Origin: Melieria omissa
Taxonomy: Eukaryota; Arthropoda; Insecta; Diptera; Ulidiidae
NCBI GenBank assembly: GCA_963971225.1
Contig: OZ020268.1
Coordinates: 47,914,404 to 47,978,403 of the forward strand
Length of the DNA stretch: 64,000 nt
Reading direction: 5' to 3'
The translations under genes were made by a program, and so were the position numbers. Under the pieces are notes generated by a model. That model was not told where the DNA came from, searched no databases, and worked only from the letters and a program-made list of their open reading frames with translations. Positions 47,489 through 57,575 of this stretch are shown piece after piece; position 1 is the first letter of the stretch, and each line of letters opens with the position of its first letter.

Positions 47489-47685
47489 AAGTACATGCAT
47501 ATGAATTATTTAAAATTTTGTTTCAGTGTAAGCACAAGTGAGTAAACTGCAATTTAGAGCTATATATAATTTTGTTCATTTGATTTGATTTGTCCTGCGA
47601 ATTAGCAGACTCTGACAAATTAAATAAAATTATTAAATACATTATTTTAATTGCTTACTTGGGTATAAAAATGTGCTTAACCCTT
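47489..47685. repeat. second duplicated ZF2 3' flank, before feo2
   Basis: TAAGTACATGCATATGAATT and CTGCAATTTAGAGCTATAT match 39048-39240. This piece overlaps in content with the flank copy at 43663-44040 on the other side of the copia remnant, so the two are separate duplicates. Homology to the feo upstream region resumes near 47765. Confidence 0.8.
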
Positions 47686-48259
47686 TCGGGACTACTGGGA
47701 TAATACGTCCCAGGAAGTTTTTAAGGCCTCTAAAAATAATTAATCAGATCTTATGACACAAGAAAAATTATGTCCCACCTATCATTGTTCCATTTTCTTT
47801 GAAATTAGTAATCACCATTGTGAATGTGTCATTATATATTCCCTCATTCACCGCCTATGCAACCCTGTGTTCGGCAACAAGTTATCGATGTGCAGTAGTG
47901 ACATCACTTACTTCAAATCAAATTCTCAACTGAAAATTCAATGGCGAGCACGGATCAAAGTAGAAAAGTTTAAATAATCGTTGTAGACTTTTTATGACTA
48001 AAAACGTGCACTTACTGTAGAAAATTGTTAAAAAGTGAAGGTATTTGCACGTCGCGTATCTTGGCAAAGGTTTTATGTTTAAATTTTGGCATTTGTTTTT
48101 TTTAAGGTTTTAAAGTTTCTCCGTTGGCTTATCCGTAAAAGGAGTGCATATTTATTTGGCGCAATTTGCGGAAAATTTTATCGCCATAACTGTGCATTAA
48201 ATCTTGTTTTTGGTCGTTGAACTAAAGCCAGCAAACGTAACGGCGTATACGCTTAGAAA

Positions 48260-50362
48260 ATGAGAGAATTGTACGAGCAGGAGAACCTGGAGTTGCAGAA
48301 GCTGACTGGCCAATATGTGCGCGAGTTGACGCGCATTTGGTCGCACATTTTTGACGAAAATTCGTGCTTGGAGAACTTGGGGAAACTGAAGACACACGCA
48401 CAGAAATTTTACGACGACTTGATTGAGGAGTCCACTCAGAAGCAAGCGCTGATCGAGCATGAGATCAGCAACCTGTATAAGGAGGCAGAAACGCTAAGCC
48501 GTCTGCTGAAGACAGATGTGGAGTTGCCAAGCGTGGCCGATGACAATACGCCGCTACTGGTCATACAGGCTGAAATAGATCAAAGTCTGACGGAGTTGCG
48601 TGAGCAGCTCAAGCAGCGACGCGAAGAGATTTATGAGTTACTGCTGGAACAGGAAGGGTTGTGTGAAGAGTTGGGCGAAGCGCCGCGTCCGTTGACAGCT
48701 GATCCACTGCCCGCAGCCGATGATATACTGCAGTTCCGTACCCATTTGGAGGAATTAAAAAACGAGCGTATGGAGCGCATGAATAGACTGTCGAATCTGC
48801 GTCGCGAAATTAAAGGTTACCTACAAATACTCGAGCTGAATGTAGACACGGAAACAGAGGGTCGGCTGTTGAACCAGCGCGAAATCAAGTTGCATAAAGA
48901 AACGTTCGGCGGACTGCAACACATGCACCACAAGTACGGTGCGCGTGTGCAGGAGATGCGTGACCGTATCGACAGCATGCGCGCGAAGCTGGAGAAGTTG
49001 TGGGAGCGACTGAACACATCACCGGCCACGCGCAACAAGTTTAAACGCTACATTGACTGCTCCAAGGAGACGTACGCTTCCCTCTACAGCGAGCTGACGC
49101 GCTGCGAAACGTTGAAGAGCCAGAACATCAAGAACTACGTGCAGCAGGTACGACACGAAATCGTCGAGTGGTGGGACAAAACACTCAAGTCGGAGACGCA
49201 ACGTAATCGCTTCGTACACTTTACCAATAAGTGCTACACCGACGATCTGCTAGGCTTGCACGAAATGGAGCTGGAGGATCTGAAGTGCTACTACGACTGT
49301 AATCATCAGATATTCGAGCTGTATGAGAGTCGTAAGTTGCTGTGGGATCGCATGACTGCGCTCGAGGCCAAAGCTAACGATCCGGGGCGCTATAACAATC
49401 GCGGCGGACAGCTTCTTAAGGAGGAGAAGGAACGTAAGCTGATTGCCACCAAATTGCCGAAGATCGAGCAGCAAATTACCGAGTTGGTACGCGCATACGA
49501 GGAGCGCGAGCGCGAGCCTTTTATGGTGCATGGCGAGAACATACTGGAGCTGATGGCGGGAGAGTGGGAGAAGAAGCGCCTGGAAAAGGAGAAGATGAGC
49601 AGCGCGCGTAAGAATGCGAAGACACCGCTGTCCAAGAATCAGCTAGGTGCTGGGCGTACGCCTATGTCACTGAAGAATATGTCTCAGGTGTCCATGCGCA
49701 AAGCGTCCTCCAAGTCCAATCTCTCCACTATATCGTCAGCCAAGGCCAGTTCTGCGAAAAAGCGCAAACTTGATCCCAACGACATGCCTGTGCCAATGGC
49801 CAAGCGCAGTCTAATTCACACCCTGAACAGTCCCAGCTTATTTCTGAAGCCCACGACAACCAGCACGACTTCCAGCAACAGTGCAGGCCGTTCGATGATC
49901 AACAAGCTGCCAGCCAAGTCGCCCTTTAAGTCACCGATGAAGAAGACGCGTGTCATTGCCACCACCATACGCCGCAAATCGAATAGACTCAGCGGTAGCA
50001 GTAGTAAAAAACGCAATTCGCAAGGTAAAAGCGCCAAAAAACGGAGTGCAGCTGCGCCGAAAATTGTCATCAACGAGAACTCTGACCAATACACGGACGA
50101 AGGCACCGATGGTGACTACGAGTGCTTTCAGAAGTGCATTGAGCCCGCCTCGCGCTCCTCCATGATACAGGGCGCGGCCAGCAGCAATATCAGCGTGTCG
50201 ACGCGCGCCAAACGATTGCAGCAGCTACTGCTCGACGAGAGCACACGCCGTGCGCACCTGCCCAATCCACGCCAGGGCTTTCATCCCTCCACGTCGTCCA
50301 AGCTGTCGCCGGCCAGTTGCAGCCGCAAGCTTACCACCAATAACTTGCCCATTATCATTTAA
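48260..50362 (+). CDS. feo: feo2: fascetto / PRC1-MAP65 microtubule bundler, intact
   Basis: A single open frame of 700 residues, intronless. The N-terminal ~290 residues are coiled-coil-forming (dimerisation and rod). The spectrin-like microtubule-binding domain spans about 293-440, with the family landmarks EIVEWWDKTLKSE, LLWDRMTALEAKANDPGR and RGGQLLKEEKERK. The remaining ~260 residues are basic and Ser/Thr-rich, with candidate CDK sites (KTPLS, RTPMS) and a nuclear-type KKRKL. PRC1-family proteins crosslink antiparallel microtubules of the central spindle and recruit kinesin-4 for cytokinesis. Poly(A) signals lie at 50675 and 50693. Upstream and downstream flanks are shared with feo3, so the copies arose at DNA level. 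I cannot tell which is the ancestral locus. Confidence 0.93.
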   Translation: MRELYEQENLELQKLTGQYVRELTRIWSHIFDENSCLENLGKLKTHAQKFYDDLIEESTQKQALIEHEISNLYKEAETLSRLLKTDVELPSVADDNTPLLVIQAEIDQSLTELREQLKQRREEIYELLLEQEGLCEELGEAPRPLTADPLPAADDILQFRTHLEELKNERMERMNRLSNLRREIKGYLQILELNVDTETEGRLLNQREIKLHKETFGGLQHMHHKYGARVQEMRDRIDSMRAKLEKLWERLNTSPATRNKFKRYIDCSKETYASLYSELTRCETLKSQNIKNYVQQVRHEIVEWWDKTLKSETQRNRFVHFTNKCYTDDLLGLHEMELEDLKCYYDCNHQIFELYESRKLLWDRMTALEAKANDPGRYNNRGGQLLKEEKERKLIATKLPKIEQQITELVRAYEEREREPFMVHGENILELMAGEWEKKRLEKEKMSSARKNAKTPLSKNQLGAGRTPMSLKNMSQVSMRKASSKSNLSTISSAKASSAKKRKLDPNDMPVPMAKRSLIHTLNSPSLFLKPTTTSTTSSNSAGRSMINKLPAKSPFKSPMKKTRVIATTIRRKSNRLSGSSSKKRNSQGKSAKKRSAAAPKIVINENSDQYTDEGTDGDYECFQKCIEPASRSSMIQGAASSNISVSTRAKRLQQLLLDESTRRAHLPNPRQGFHPSTSSKLSPASCSRKLTTNNLPIII

Positions 50363-50810
50363 TTCACCCAGCCTTGCAGAATGCTTTTATTTGTAGTTTC
50401 TGTTTTGTCATAGTTCTCATTTGTATGTCTCATGTTTAATTTTTAATGATTTACGTGTACTTTTAACGTTAAGTTTGATACTTGATATATGTAAGACATT
50501 GAATGTCTGGTTTTTAAGAAATCTGACTCAACCGCTACTCATTTTTACAGTCCAATACAATGCAGGCTCTTGAAATTATTAAGCTTTTTGGTGATTGGTT
50601 TTGATTGACTTAAAGAAATTTAAAAAACAAAATATAATTATTAAGCATTTATTTTGCAAACTTTTTAGCTTTTTAATAAAATATGAAATGTTAATAAAGC
50701 AGCAGACTTTTTAAGCAATTAAATAATGTTTCAAGTTCGATTTAATGTTATCTTATAACTATATACATATATGTATATAACTATTTACGATTTGAATCCA
50801 CTCTCCAGAG
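50363..50810. repeat. feo 3' flank, copy 1
   Basis: It matches 59637-60077 closely, from TTCACCCAGCCTTGCAG to TTTGAATCCACTCTCCAGAG. At 50810 it switches to ZF2 exon sequence; the corresponding DNA after feo3 continues into unique sequence. 50810/50811 is therefore a tandem-duplication junction. Confidence 0.85.
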
Positions 50811-51563
50811 CACGTGCTGAGTCTGCATCACATCAATGATTTTAAGTGCGACCAGTGCAGCTGCGCCTCATGCACACGGACCGCATCTGCGACGAGACTT
50901 TCAAGGACCGCAAGCTGTATCGCGAGCACGTGAAAACGCACAGCAAGGGCCGCAACTTCCTCTGCTCCATTTGCGGCGAGAGCTTCGTGCGCAACGACTA
51001 CCTGCGTGTCCACATGTGGCGCCTCAGCGGCGAAAAGCCGTACAATTGCCAGTATTGCGGCAAAGGATTTCCGCGTGCTACGGACGTCAAGATGCACGAG
51101 AGGTAGGCACAAAAGCGCGAAAAGTGCCATCGACTCGAAGGAACATATCCAATGAAATGCATTTTTTTGTGCAAGCCCAACTTGTGTACGCTCTGCGGTA
51201 ATGGTTTCAATTGCGCTTACAATCTTACTATACACATGCGCACGCACACCGGGGCGGAGCGTCCGTTCAAGTGAGACCAGTGCGACAAGAGCTTCGTGCA
51301 GAGCAATGATTTGAAAGCGCCCATACGACGACACACCGACGAGCGCTTCAAGTGCTCCGTCTGCGACGCCTGTTTCCTGCAGATGAACGCACTGCGACAG
51401 CATTCGCTCAACGTGCACGGCATACAAATGGATCCTCCCACGGGACGCCTGCAGAAGTTCTCCACACCACGACCACACATGTGTCGTCTGCCACGGCCAC
51501 TCTAACATCACAGCAACAAGACCCACAGCAGCTTTGAAATGCTTAATGGGCAAATGTGTATAA
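50811..51563 (+). pseudogene. ZF2 3'-part pseudogene fragment
   Basis: It begins in the middle of ZF2 exon 3 (match starts at 37815, CACGTGCTGA) and runs through the last intron and exon 4 into the 3' flank. Relative to ZF2 it lacks about 130 bp after CAGCTGCGCC and 15 bp after ACCGCATC. It has RRHSGEKP changed to WRLSGEKP, carries a TGA in place of the Cys codon after CGTTCAAG, and lost the exon 4 acceptor region. The retained intron (GTAGGCACAAAAGCGCGAAA) shows DNA duplication, not a processed copy. It lacks a promoter and cannot make a ZAD protein. A Helitron ends the homology at 51563. Confidence 0.9.
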
Positions 51564-52579
51564 TCTTCTAATATATAAAATTCTCGAGTCACAATGTTAG
51601 TTACCATATTCCTCCGGAACGGCTTGACCAACTGTTATGAAATTTTGCATGCATATTCAGTAGGTCTGAGAATCGGCTACTATCTATTTTTAATACCCCT
51701 AAGGGGCGTGGCATATTTTTGTGACCCAATTATTCTGCTAAACTATAAGCCACACAGCAATGAAACTTAGAGGCGTGTTTTGGACAACGGGGCGTGGCAC
51801 AACCCATACAAGCAAAACCTTTAAAATGGAATATCTTCGAAATTGTAAGGAACACAACACTGAAATTTAGTACCCCGTCGTCCCATAGATGAGTCATTCC
51901 CCTGGTAAGATTTAATGCGCGTTGGACAAGGGACGTGGTACTTTTTTATGACCCAATTATTCCGTTTAACTATAAGTTGCACAGCAATGAAACTAAGTAC
52001 GAACCTACCATTTATTCATATCTTTCGACAGAGGGATTGATGAGGGCATTGAACAAGAGGGCGTTGCACCGCCCATATAAGCCAAATCTTTAATATAGAA
52101 TATCTTCGCAATTGTAAGTCATACAACACTGAAAATTAGTACTCGTCGTCCCATAGATGAATCATTCCACTGGTAAGATTTTATTGGCGTTGGACAAGGG
52201 GTGTGGCACATTTGTTTTGAGTCAAATAATTTGCTGAACTATAAGTCGCTCAGCAATGAAACTTAGTACGAACCTACGATTTTCTTTTTCGACAGAGGGC
52301 ATTGAAGAAGGGGCAGGTATTGAATAAGAGGGCATGGCACCGCCCATATAATTTAAATCCGATTCAGTCCAGCGCGATTCAGTCAGCGCAGTCCATTTCT
52401 TTACTGAAACTTAGCAGCAACATTGCTTATTTGTGGGCCTCGATTGCGTTAATCAGTAGCTCCTCTTCCTTTAGTTGGTTTTCTTCGTCAATTTGCATCT
52501 CCATAGATTCGCCATCTCGCGTATTTCATTATAAAAAACAAGAAATGTCGTGCGAGACAAAGTTCGCCGGGTCAGCTAG
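51564..52579 (+). mobile_element. non-autonomous Helitron
   Basis: It starts TCTTCTAATATATAAAATTC and ends GGGTCAGCTAG, preceded by a short hairpin-like GTCGTGCGAGACAAAG. It is inserted between A (51563) and T (52580) without a target duplication. The body has three or four diverged repeats (GGGCGTGGCAC..., CACAGCAATGAAACTTAG) and no helicase. The empty site is visible in ZF2's own 3' flank (GTGTATAA/TGCAGG). Confidence 0.85.
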
Positions 52580-52599
52580 TAGATAGATAGATTTGAAAG

Positions 52600-54500
52600 G
52601 GGAAATGTGCACTGAGACCAACGTTGATTTATTGTGCCCACTACAACTTTAGCGAACGTCTCCCAATCCCACCGACCTAATGAAGCTTAGTAACTCACGT
52701 AGAAGAAGGTGTTTGACGTTCCCTTCTGCAAGCCAGTACTGGCCCAGGTGCTGTCTCCTACTGCGGCATACCGCAGTGCAGTATGACGTGCTCAGGAGTC
52801 TCTGCCGCTGTTTCGCAGAGTCTGCAGACGCTTACCTGTTCTAATCCGATTGTGTGCATGTGTTTCCTCATCCTGCAGTGCCCGTTCAACAGCCCTAATC
52901 TGGGTTTTCCCCATTCTGAGGCTTCAATGCTTCTATGCATTCCAGCACCAACCCTGAGGTAATCTCATACGAGATTAGTGCTTTGATGACTACTTGACTC
53001 TCAGAACAAATGACTATGTCTTGCCCCCTGTACAAACGCTCGAGGTTAATCTGCACACATAGCCTGATGACATATAACTCTGCTTGAAATATGCTGGGTG
53101 TATTCCCCATGGGCTCATAGTGCTTGAAGCGAGGTTCAAATACCCCCGCCCCGGTTCCCTCGTGCGTTTTGGAGTCGTCCGTGAACCACGTAATAGTATG
53201 TGGTTTGAAATGGGACTGGTGTGCGTCCCAGTCCCAGTCCACTTTGTTACTCATATATACTATGCCTACAAACAATTTCTCGATATACGTTTTTAGCGAC
53301 AAATTCTCAAAATAATCTCGATAATGCTGGAATTTTTTGCCTTGAAGATTTTGAATATTTTCAAGTCAAATTAAATTTTTTTTTTCAGACGAAAAATTGT
53401 GATTTGTGAAAACCGAGTTTACGTGTTTATTATCGTCATATGATTTGAACAATGGACTGGCCAGACGACAGCACTGCAAAATATGCCTTTTATTTCAATT
53501 TTCAGAAAGAACCGTGCCACCGTGGGACAGGTCCTCATAGCACCTGTAATACACGTGCACGTGCAGGTCGACTCGAGATGTTGCAGCTGCATCAGGCACA
53601 TCGCAATCAACTGTGATGCGACATAAGGGAAGTCAAGAATTAAGGACCTACAAGCAGCAGAATGTGCCTGACCGGTCTTAAGCAAAAGAAAAAATAGCGA
53701 AGACGCGGGCTCGAAAACTGTATGACGATTACGTAACCAATTTTAATTGCGTGATTCTCGATGATGAACCCTACTGTAAGGCGGACTTCGGGCAGTTGCC
53801 TGGGAATGCGTTTTTTACTACAAACAATAAGAATGGAACACAAAGAAAATACTCCGAAGTAAAATACACCAAATTTCCAAAACGCTTCACGCGAGAGTTT
53901 GAGTGCCATCTTGTTCTCCGTTCCCCTCTTCGAGAGCGCTTTATGAAGCCTCGCTGCCTGAGGAGTGGAGGAAATTTCTTCGCAAAACGTCTGGAAACCA
54001 GCCCTTTTCGCTTTGCGTACTTCATTTGTGTACTTGATGAGTGACGCGGTGTGTTCCCCCCATTTACCGGTCCACTTTGCCCTATTGAAGAGTCTTCGCG
54101 ATTTAGTTCTAAGTTTTGCCAGGGTGTTATTCCACCACGGTGTGGATTTTATCCTGGATTCCCTACTGTCCGGGCAGCTTGAATGGTATGCATTCATCAC
54201 TCCCTTGTTAAGGATTTCAACCGCTTGCTCAGTTTCTACGGGATGTCGCATCGTACTTCGAATGTCAAGCAAGCGTCTATCCTCTACTAGCAGATTGGTG
54301 TATTTTTCCCAGTCGGTTTTCCTGGGGTTCTTGGTTGGAGGTATCTCCATAATGTCACCTGCTAATTAAAATTCAATCATCCTATGGACTTCTAAGGAGG
54401 GTTCGCTAGACGCTATCCATTCAGACACTTAGTCACTGATTCTACTTGGGGCCTCCGAGTGTACTTGCTGAGAACCAGCAAGCCGCCTGTCTTACCTTAC
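52600..54500 (-). mobile_element. LINE (I/Jockey-like) remnants, rearranged
   Basis: On the minus strand 54350-53860 encodes the linker between endonuclease and reverse transcriptase (TPWWNNTLAKLRTKSRRLFN). 53580-53520 encodes a piece of CITGAMRTCPTVA, 53302-52895 an RNase H (ITWFTDDSKTHEGTGAGVF; SIFQAELYVI) and 52940-52758 a C-terminal motif (LGLLNGHCRMRKHM; CRLCETAAETPEH). The order follows a LINE, but most of the reverse transcriptase is missing and frames are broken. Some 53.3-53.75 kb DNA is unrelated. Confidence 0.75.
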
Positions 54501-54504
54501 TTTA

Positions 54505-54583
54505 AATTCTAAATTAGAAATGCTAAAAAGTTCGTTAGCAGTCGCTTTGTTAAACTAAAAGTTTGAACAGTTGACCAAATTTA
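54505..54583. repeat. third duplicated ZF2 3' flank, split by insertions
   Basis: CTAAATTAGAAATGCTAAAA through TTGAACAGTTGACCAAATTTA matches 39237-39309. It resumes at 56960 after the MITE and the foldback element. Confidence 0.8.
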
Positions 54584-54992
54584 CAGTTAAACCTAAATTG
54601 GAACGTAAGCGGCAAGCAACTGTCAAAATTGCTTCATGCCCATACAAATTGTATGGGGCAACCGCATTGAAACGCTCTGACGCTGAGCTATTCGAATTTC
54701 CAATTTTGACAGCGCGTTAGCAGTTGAAGTTGGCTGCGAGAAACAAAAACGCCTGTGATTTATATTTGATTTGATTTAAATTGTGAGGAATTTATTCAAA
54801 TAAGAGCTAAGTTTTGCAAAATAATAATAGTTTGCTGGTTTTTTGGCAACTAAACAGATATTTTTTTGACATTTGTTTTCATTTCATCATTTTGACAATC
54901 CCAACGCAACGCTTCAATTTCGGTATGCCGCACTGAGCGAGAGCGTTGCGTCAGAAAACGCAACGCTCAACGCTCCAATTTAGGTTTGACTG
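54584..54992. mobile_element. MITE with TTA target duplication (PIF/Harbinger-like?)
   Basis: A 409-bp element with ends CAGTTAAACCTAAATTGGA and the complement of CAGTCAAACCTAAATTGGA. TTA lies on each side (54581-54583 and 54993-54995). The 3-bp TTA target fits PIF/Harbinger, but this is inference from size alone. It inserted into the final TTA of the target duplication of foldback element C. Confidence 0.8.
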
Positions 54993-54995
54993 TTA

Positions 54996-56959
54996 GCTTA
55001 AGTGCAGAATAGCGTACCCTCGTGAAAAAAATTAATAAGTATGCTTATACAAAGAAGTTTCGCTCCTGAGTCTAATACGGCGTTCAAACTGACTCATTTA
55101 AACTAGTTTAAGTAAAAAGAGCTTTTTGTTAAACACAACCGTCCAGACTGCTCAATGAAGTTTAATTTGACAGCAGTTTGTTTACAAACAACAAACAAAT
55201 AATTTTGTTAACTGATGTGCTGGGAGCATAATTCGAGCGAAATATTGGCGCATATTCCATAAACCACGGCATCGTACTCAACTTCATTCAATATTAGACG
55301 TCTTGTATTCAGATTCCACAAAAAGGCGATGAATGGAATGAAAGCAGTGCGAGCAAAATTTTTATATATTATATTATATTATATAATTTTTATATATTTA
55401 AAAATTTTCACATTTTCAATGTTTGTTTGGTTTTGTTGTGATAAATTGACAGCTCAATTTGCAGGGATGTTTTTCTGGTGTGTGTTCAGTGGGTGTGCAG
55501 TGCGTTCAGTTGACAAAAAAGTTTTTCATAGAAAGCTTTCGGATGCAACCCTGCGTTAAACACGTTTCAAAACTTGTTAAATGGTTTAACACGTTTAATT
55601 TCCAACAACAATTGCATGCGAATAAACAGGTTTTCAAACTGGTTTTATTCATTAAACTTGTTTAAGCACATTAAACACGTTTAAGTCGTCAGTTTGAACG
55701 CTATATAACAAACTAAAAATTTTGCCTGGGAAATGCCTACAAAAGGCGTGGCACGGGGTCAAAGTTCAAAACTTTTATCAAAATAACTCATTCAATTTTC
55801 AATCGATTTATATGATACGGGTATCAAACGAAAGGTCTTTTTCATACCTTTATTTTGGTGTACCACATTATATACTTTATATGTACGAGTAAAAAATTAT
55901 AAGCAAAAACTTTTGTTTTTATATTAAATTTACAAAACCCGATTTTTTTCTCGAAAAAAACAAAATAAAGATAAAATAAATTTGTTACTATATATTCTCT
56001 ATGGAATTCTCTTTACAATGAAATATAGAACATTTGAACTTTTTTTGTTTTTGGTTTTATATTTAAATTTATATTGAGTTAAAAGAATCTGCCTGCAAGG
56101 GGATTCTACGGTTTCCGTGGCGCCGCCATTTGTTTATGATCTTTTTAGATAGATTGACCGAAAATAAATCGAAAATGATGAATAAAATTTTTCGATATCT
56201 CGCTTCGTTTTCGAGATATCGAGGTTCAAAGTTTTTATATTTCCATATTGTGCACACCTGACTGTTGCCTGATGTGGTGGTGACTCCCATGAGGGTTATT
56301 TTTTTAGCGCCCGGCCGAAGGCCGGCCACCTGGGAAAAACTTATTGCCAAACAAAACTATGGCTTGGAACTATGGATTTGAACAAAAAATACTGTGCGCA
56401 CCTGACTGTTGCCTGATGTGGTGGTGACTCCCATGAGGGTTATTTTTCAAGCGCCCGGCCGAAGGCCGGCCACACAAAAGGTACTTGAAGGCAGAAATTC
56501 TTTGCTTAGGCGCGATATTTAATTAAAACACGCATTGAAAAAAAACAAAACTGTATGTTTTTATATTTCATCGAAAAGAGAATTCTACACACTATAATAT
56601 AGTGTACATTTTTTTGTATCTTAACGAGATTTTTCGGGGAAAAAATCGGGGTTTGTAAATTTTATAAAAAAAAAAGAATTTTTTGCTTATAATTTTTTAC
56701 TCGTACATATAAAGTATATAATGTGGTACACCAAAATCAAGGTATGAAAAAGACCTTTCGTTTAATACCCATATTGAATAAATCGATAGAAAATTGACTG
56801 AGTTTTTATGATAAAATTTTTGAACTTTGACACCGTGCCACGCCTTTCGTAGGCGTTTCCCAGGAAAAATGTTTAGTTTGTTACATTCACAAAACCAAGC
56901 TCTATACAGCCAAATTTTTTATTTTTTTTCAGGAGGGTACGCTATTCTGCACTTGTTCC
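54996..56959. mobile_element. foldback/Mutator-like element C
   Basis: Ends GCTTAAGTGCAGAATAGCGT ... ACGCTATTCTGCACTTGTTCC are related to those of element A. An exact 9-bp duplication CCAAATTTA lies at 54575-54583 and 56960-56968, once the later MITE is removed. Long inverted arms include GGCGTGGCACGGGG near 55746 with its partner near 56830, and TACTTTATATGTACGAG near 55873 with its partner near 56705. The centre has two copies of the GC-rich core shared with element A. A further ~620-bp element lies in the left arm. No transposase. Confidence 0.8.
55080..55701. mobile_element. TIR element nested in the left arm of element C
   Basis: Inverted ends GCGTTCAAACTGAC ... GTCAGTTTGAACGC bound about 622 bp inserted between CTAATA and TATAACAAAC. 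The right arm of element C and element A show the uninterrupted CTAACAAAC-type sequence. The target is probably TA. The interior is rich in TTTAAAC motifs and has no coding capacity. Confidence 0.7.
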
Positions 56960-57575
56960 CCAAATTTATACATTTCTGAATCCTTGTTCTTTGTTTTTCA
57001 ATTAATTTTTACAACAATTTAATTACTTCATTAAATGTTTTCCGCAATCGACTACCTACACAATTATGGCCCATCTATCGTTGTTCCATTTTCTTTGAAA
57101 TTAGTAATCACCATTGTGAATGTGTCATTATATATTCCTCCATTCACCGCCTATGCAACCCTGTGTTGGCCAACAAGTTATCGATGTGCAGTAGTGACAT
57201 CACTTACTTCAAATCAAAATCTCAACTGAAAATTCAATGGCGAGCGCGGATCAAAATATAAAACTTTAAATAATCGTTGTACGAATGGCTTTATATTCTC
57301 AACGAATAGGCCAAATAATTCTCGTCATCTAAAAAAAACCTTTAAAAAAAATAATCGTTGGCTGTTGTTAAAAAGTGAAGGTATTTGCACGGTACGTATC
57401 TTGGCAAATGTTTTATGTTTTAATTTTGCCATTTGATTTTTTAAGGCTTTCAAGTTTAGTGGAGATTTGCTAAGCGCAATTTGCGGGAAAATCATATCGC
57501 CATAACTGTGCATTTGATTTCCTTGTTGGTGGTTGAACTAAAGCCAACAAACGTAACGGCGCATACGCTTAGAAA

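Noticed and set aside
50846..51106. 86-codon zinc-finger frame as a separate gene
   Set aside because: It is part of the ZF2 pseudogene fragment: no ZAD, internal deletions and a premature stop further on.
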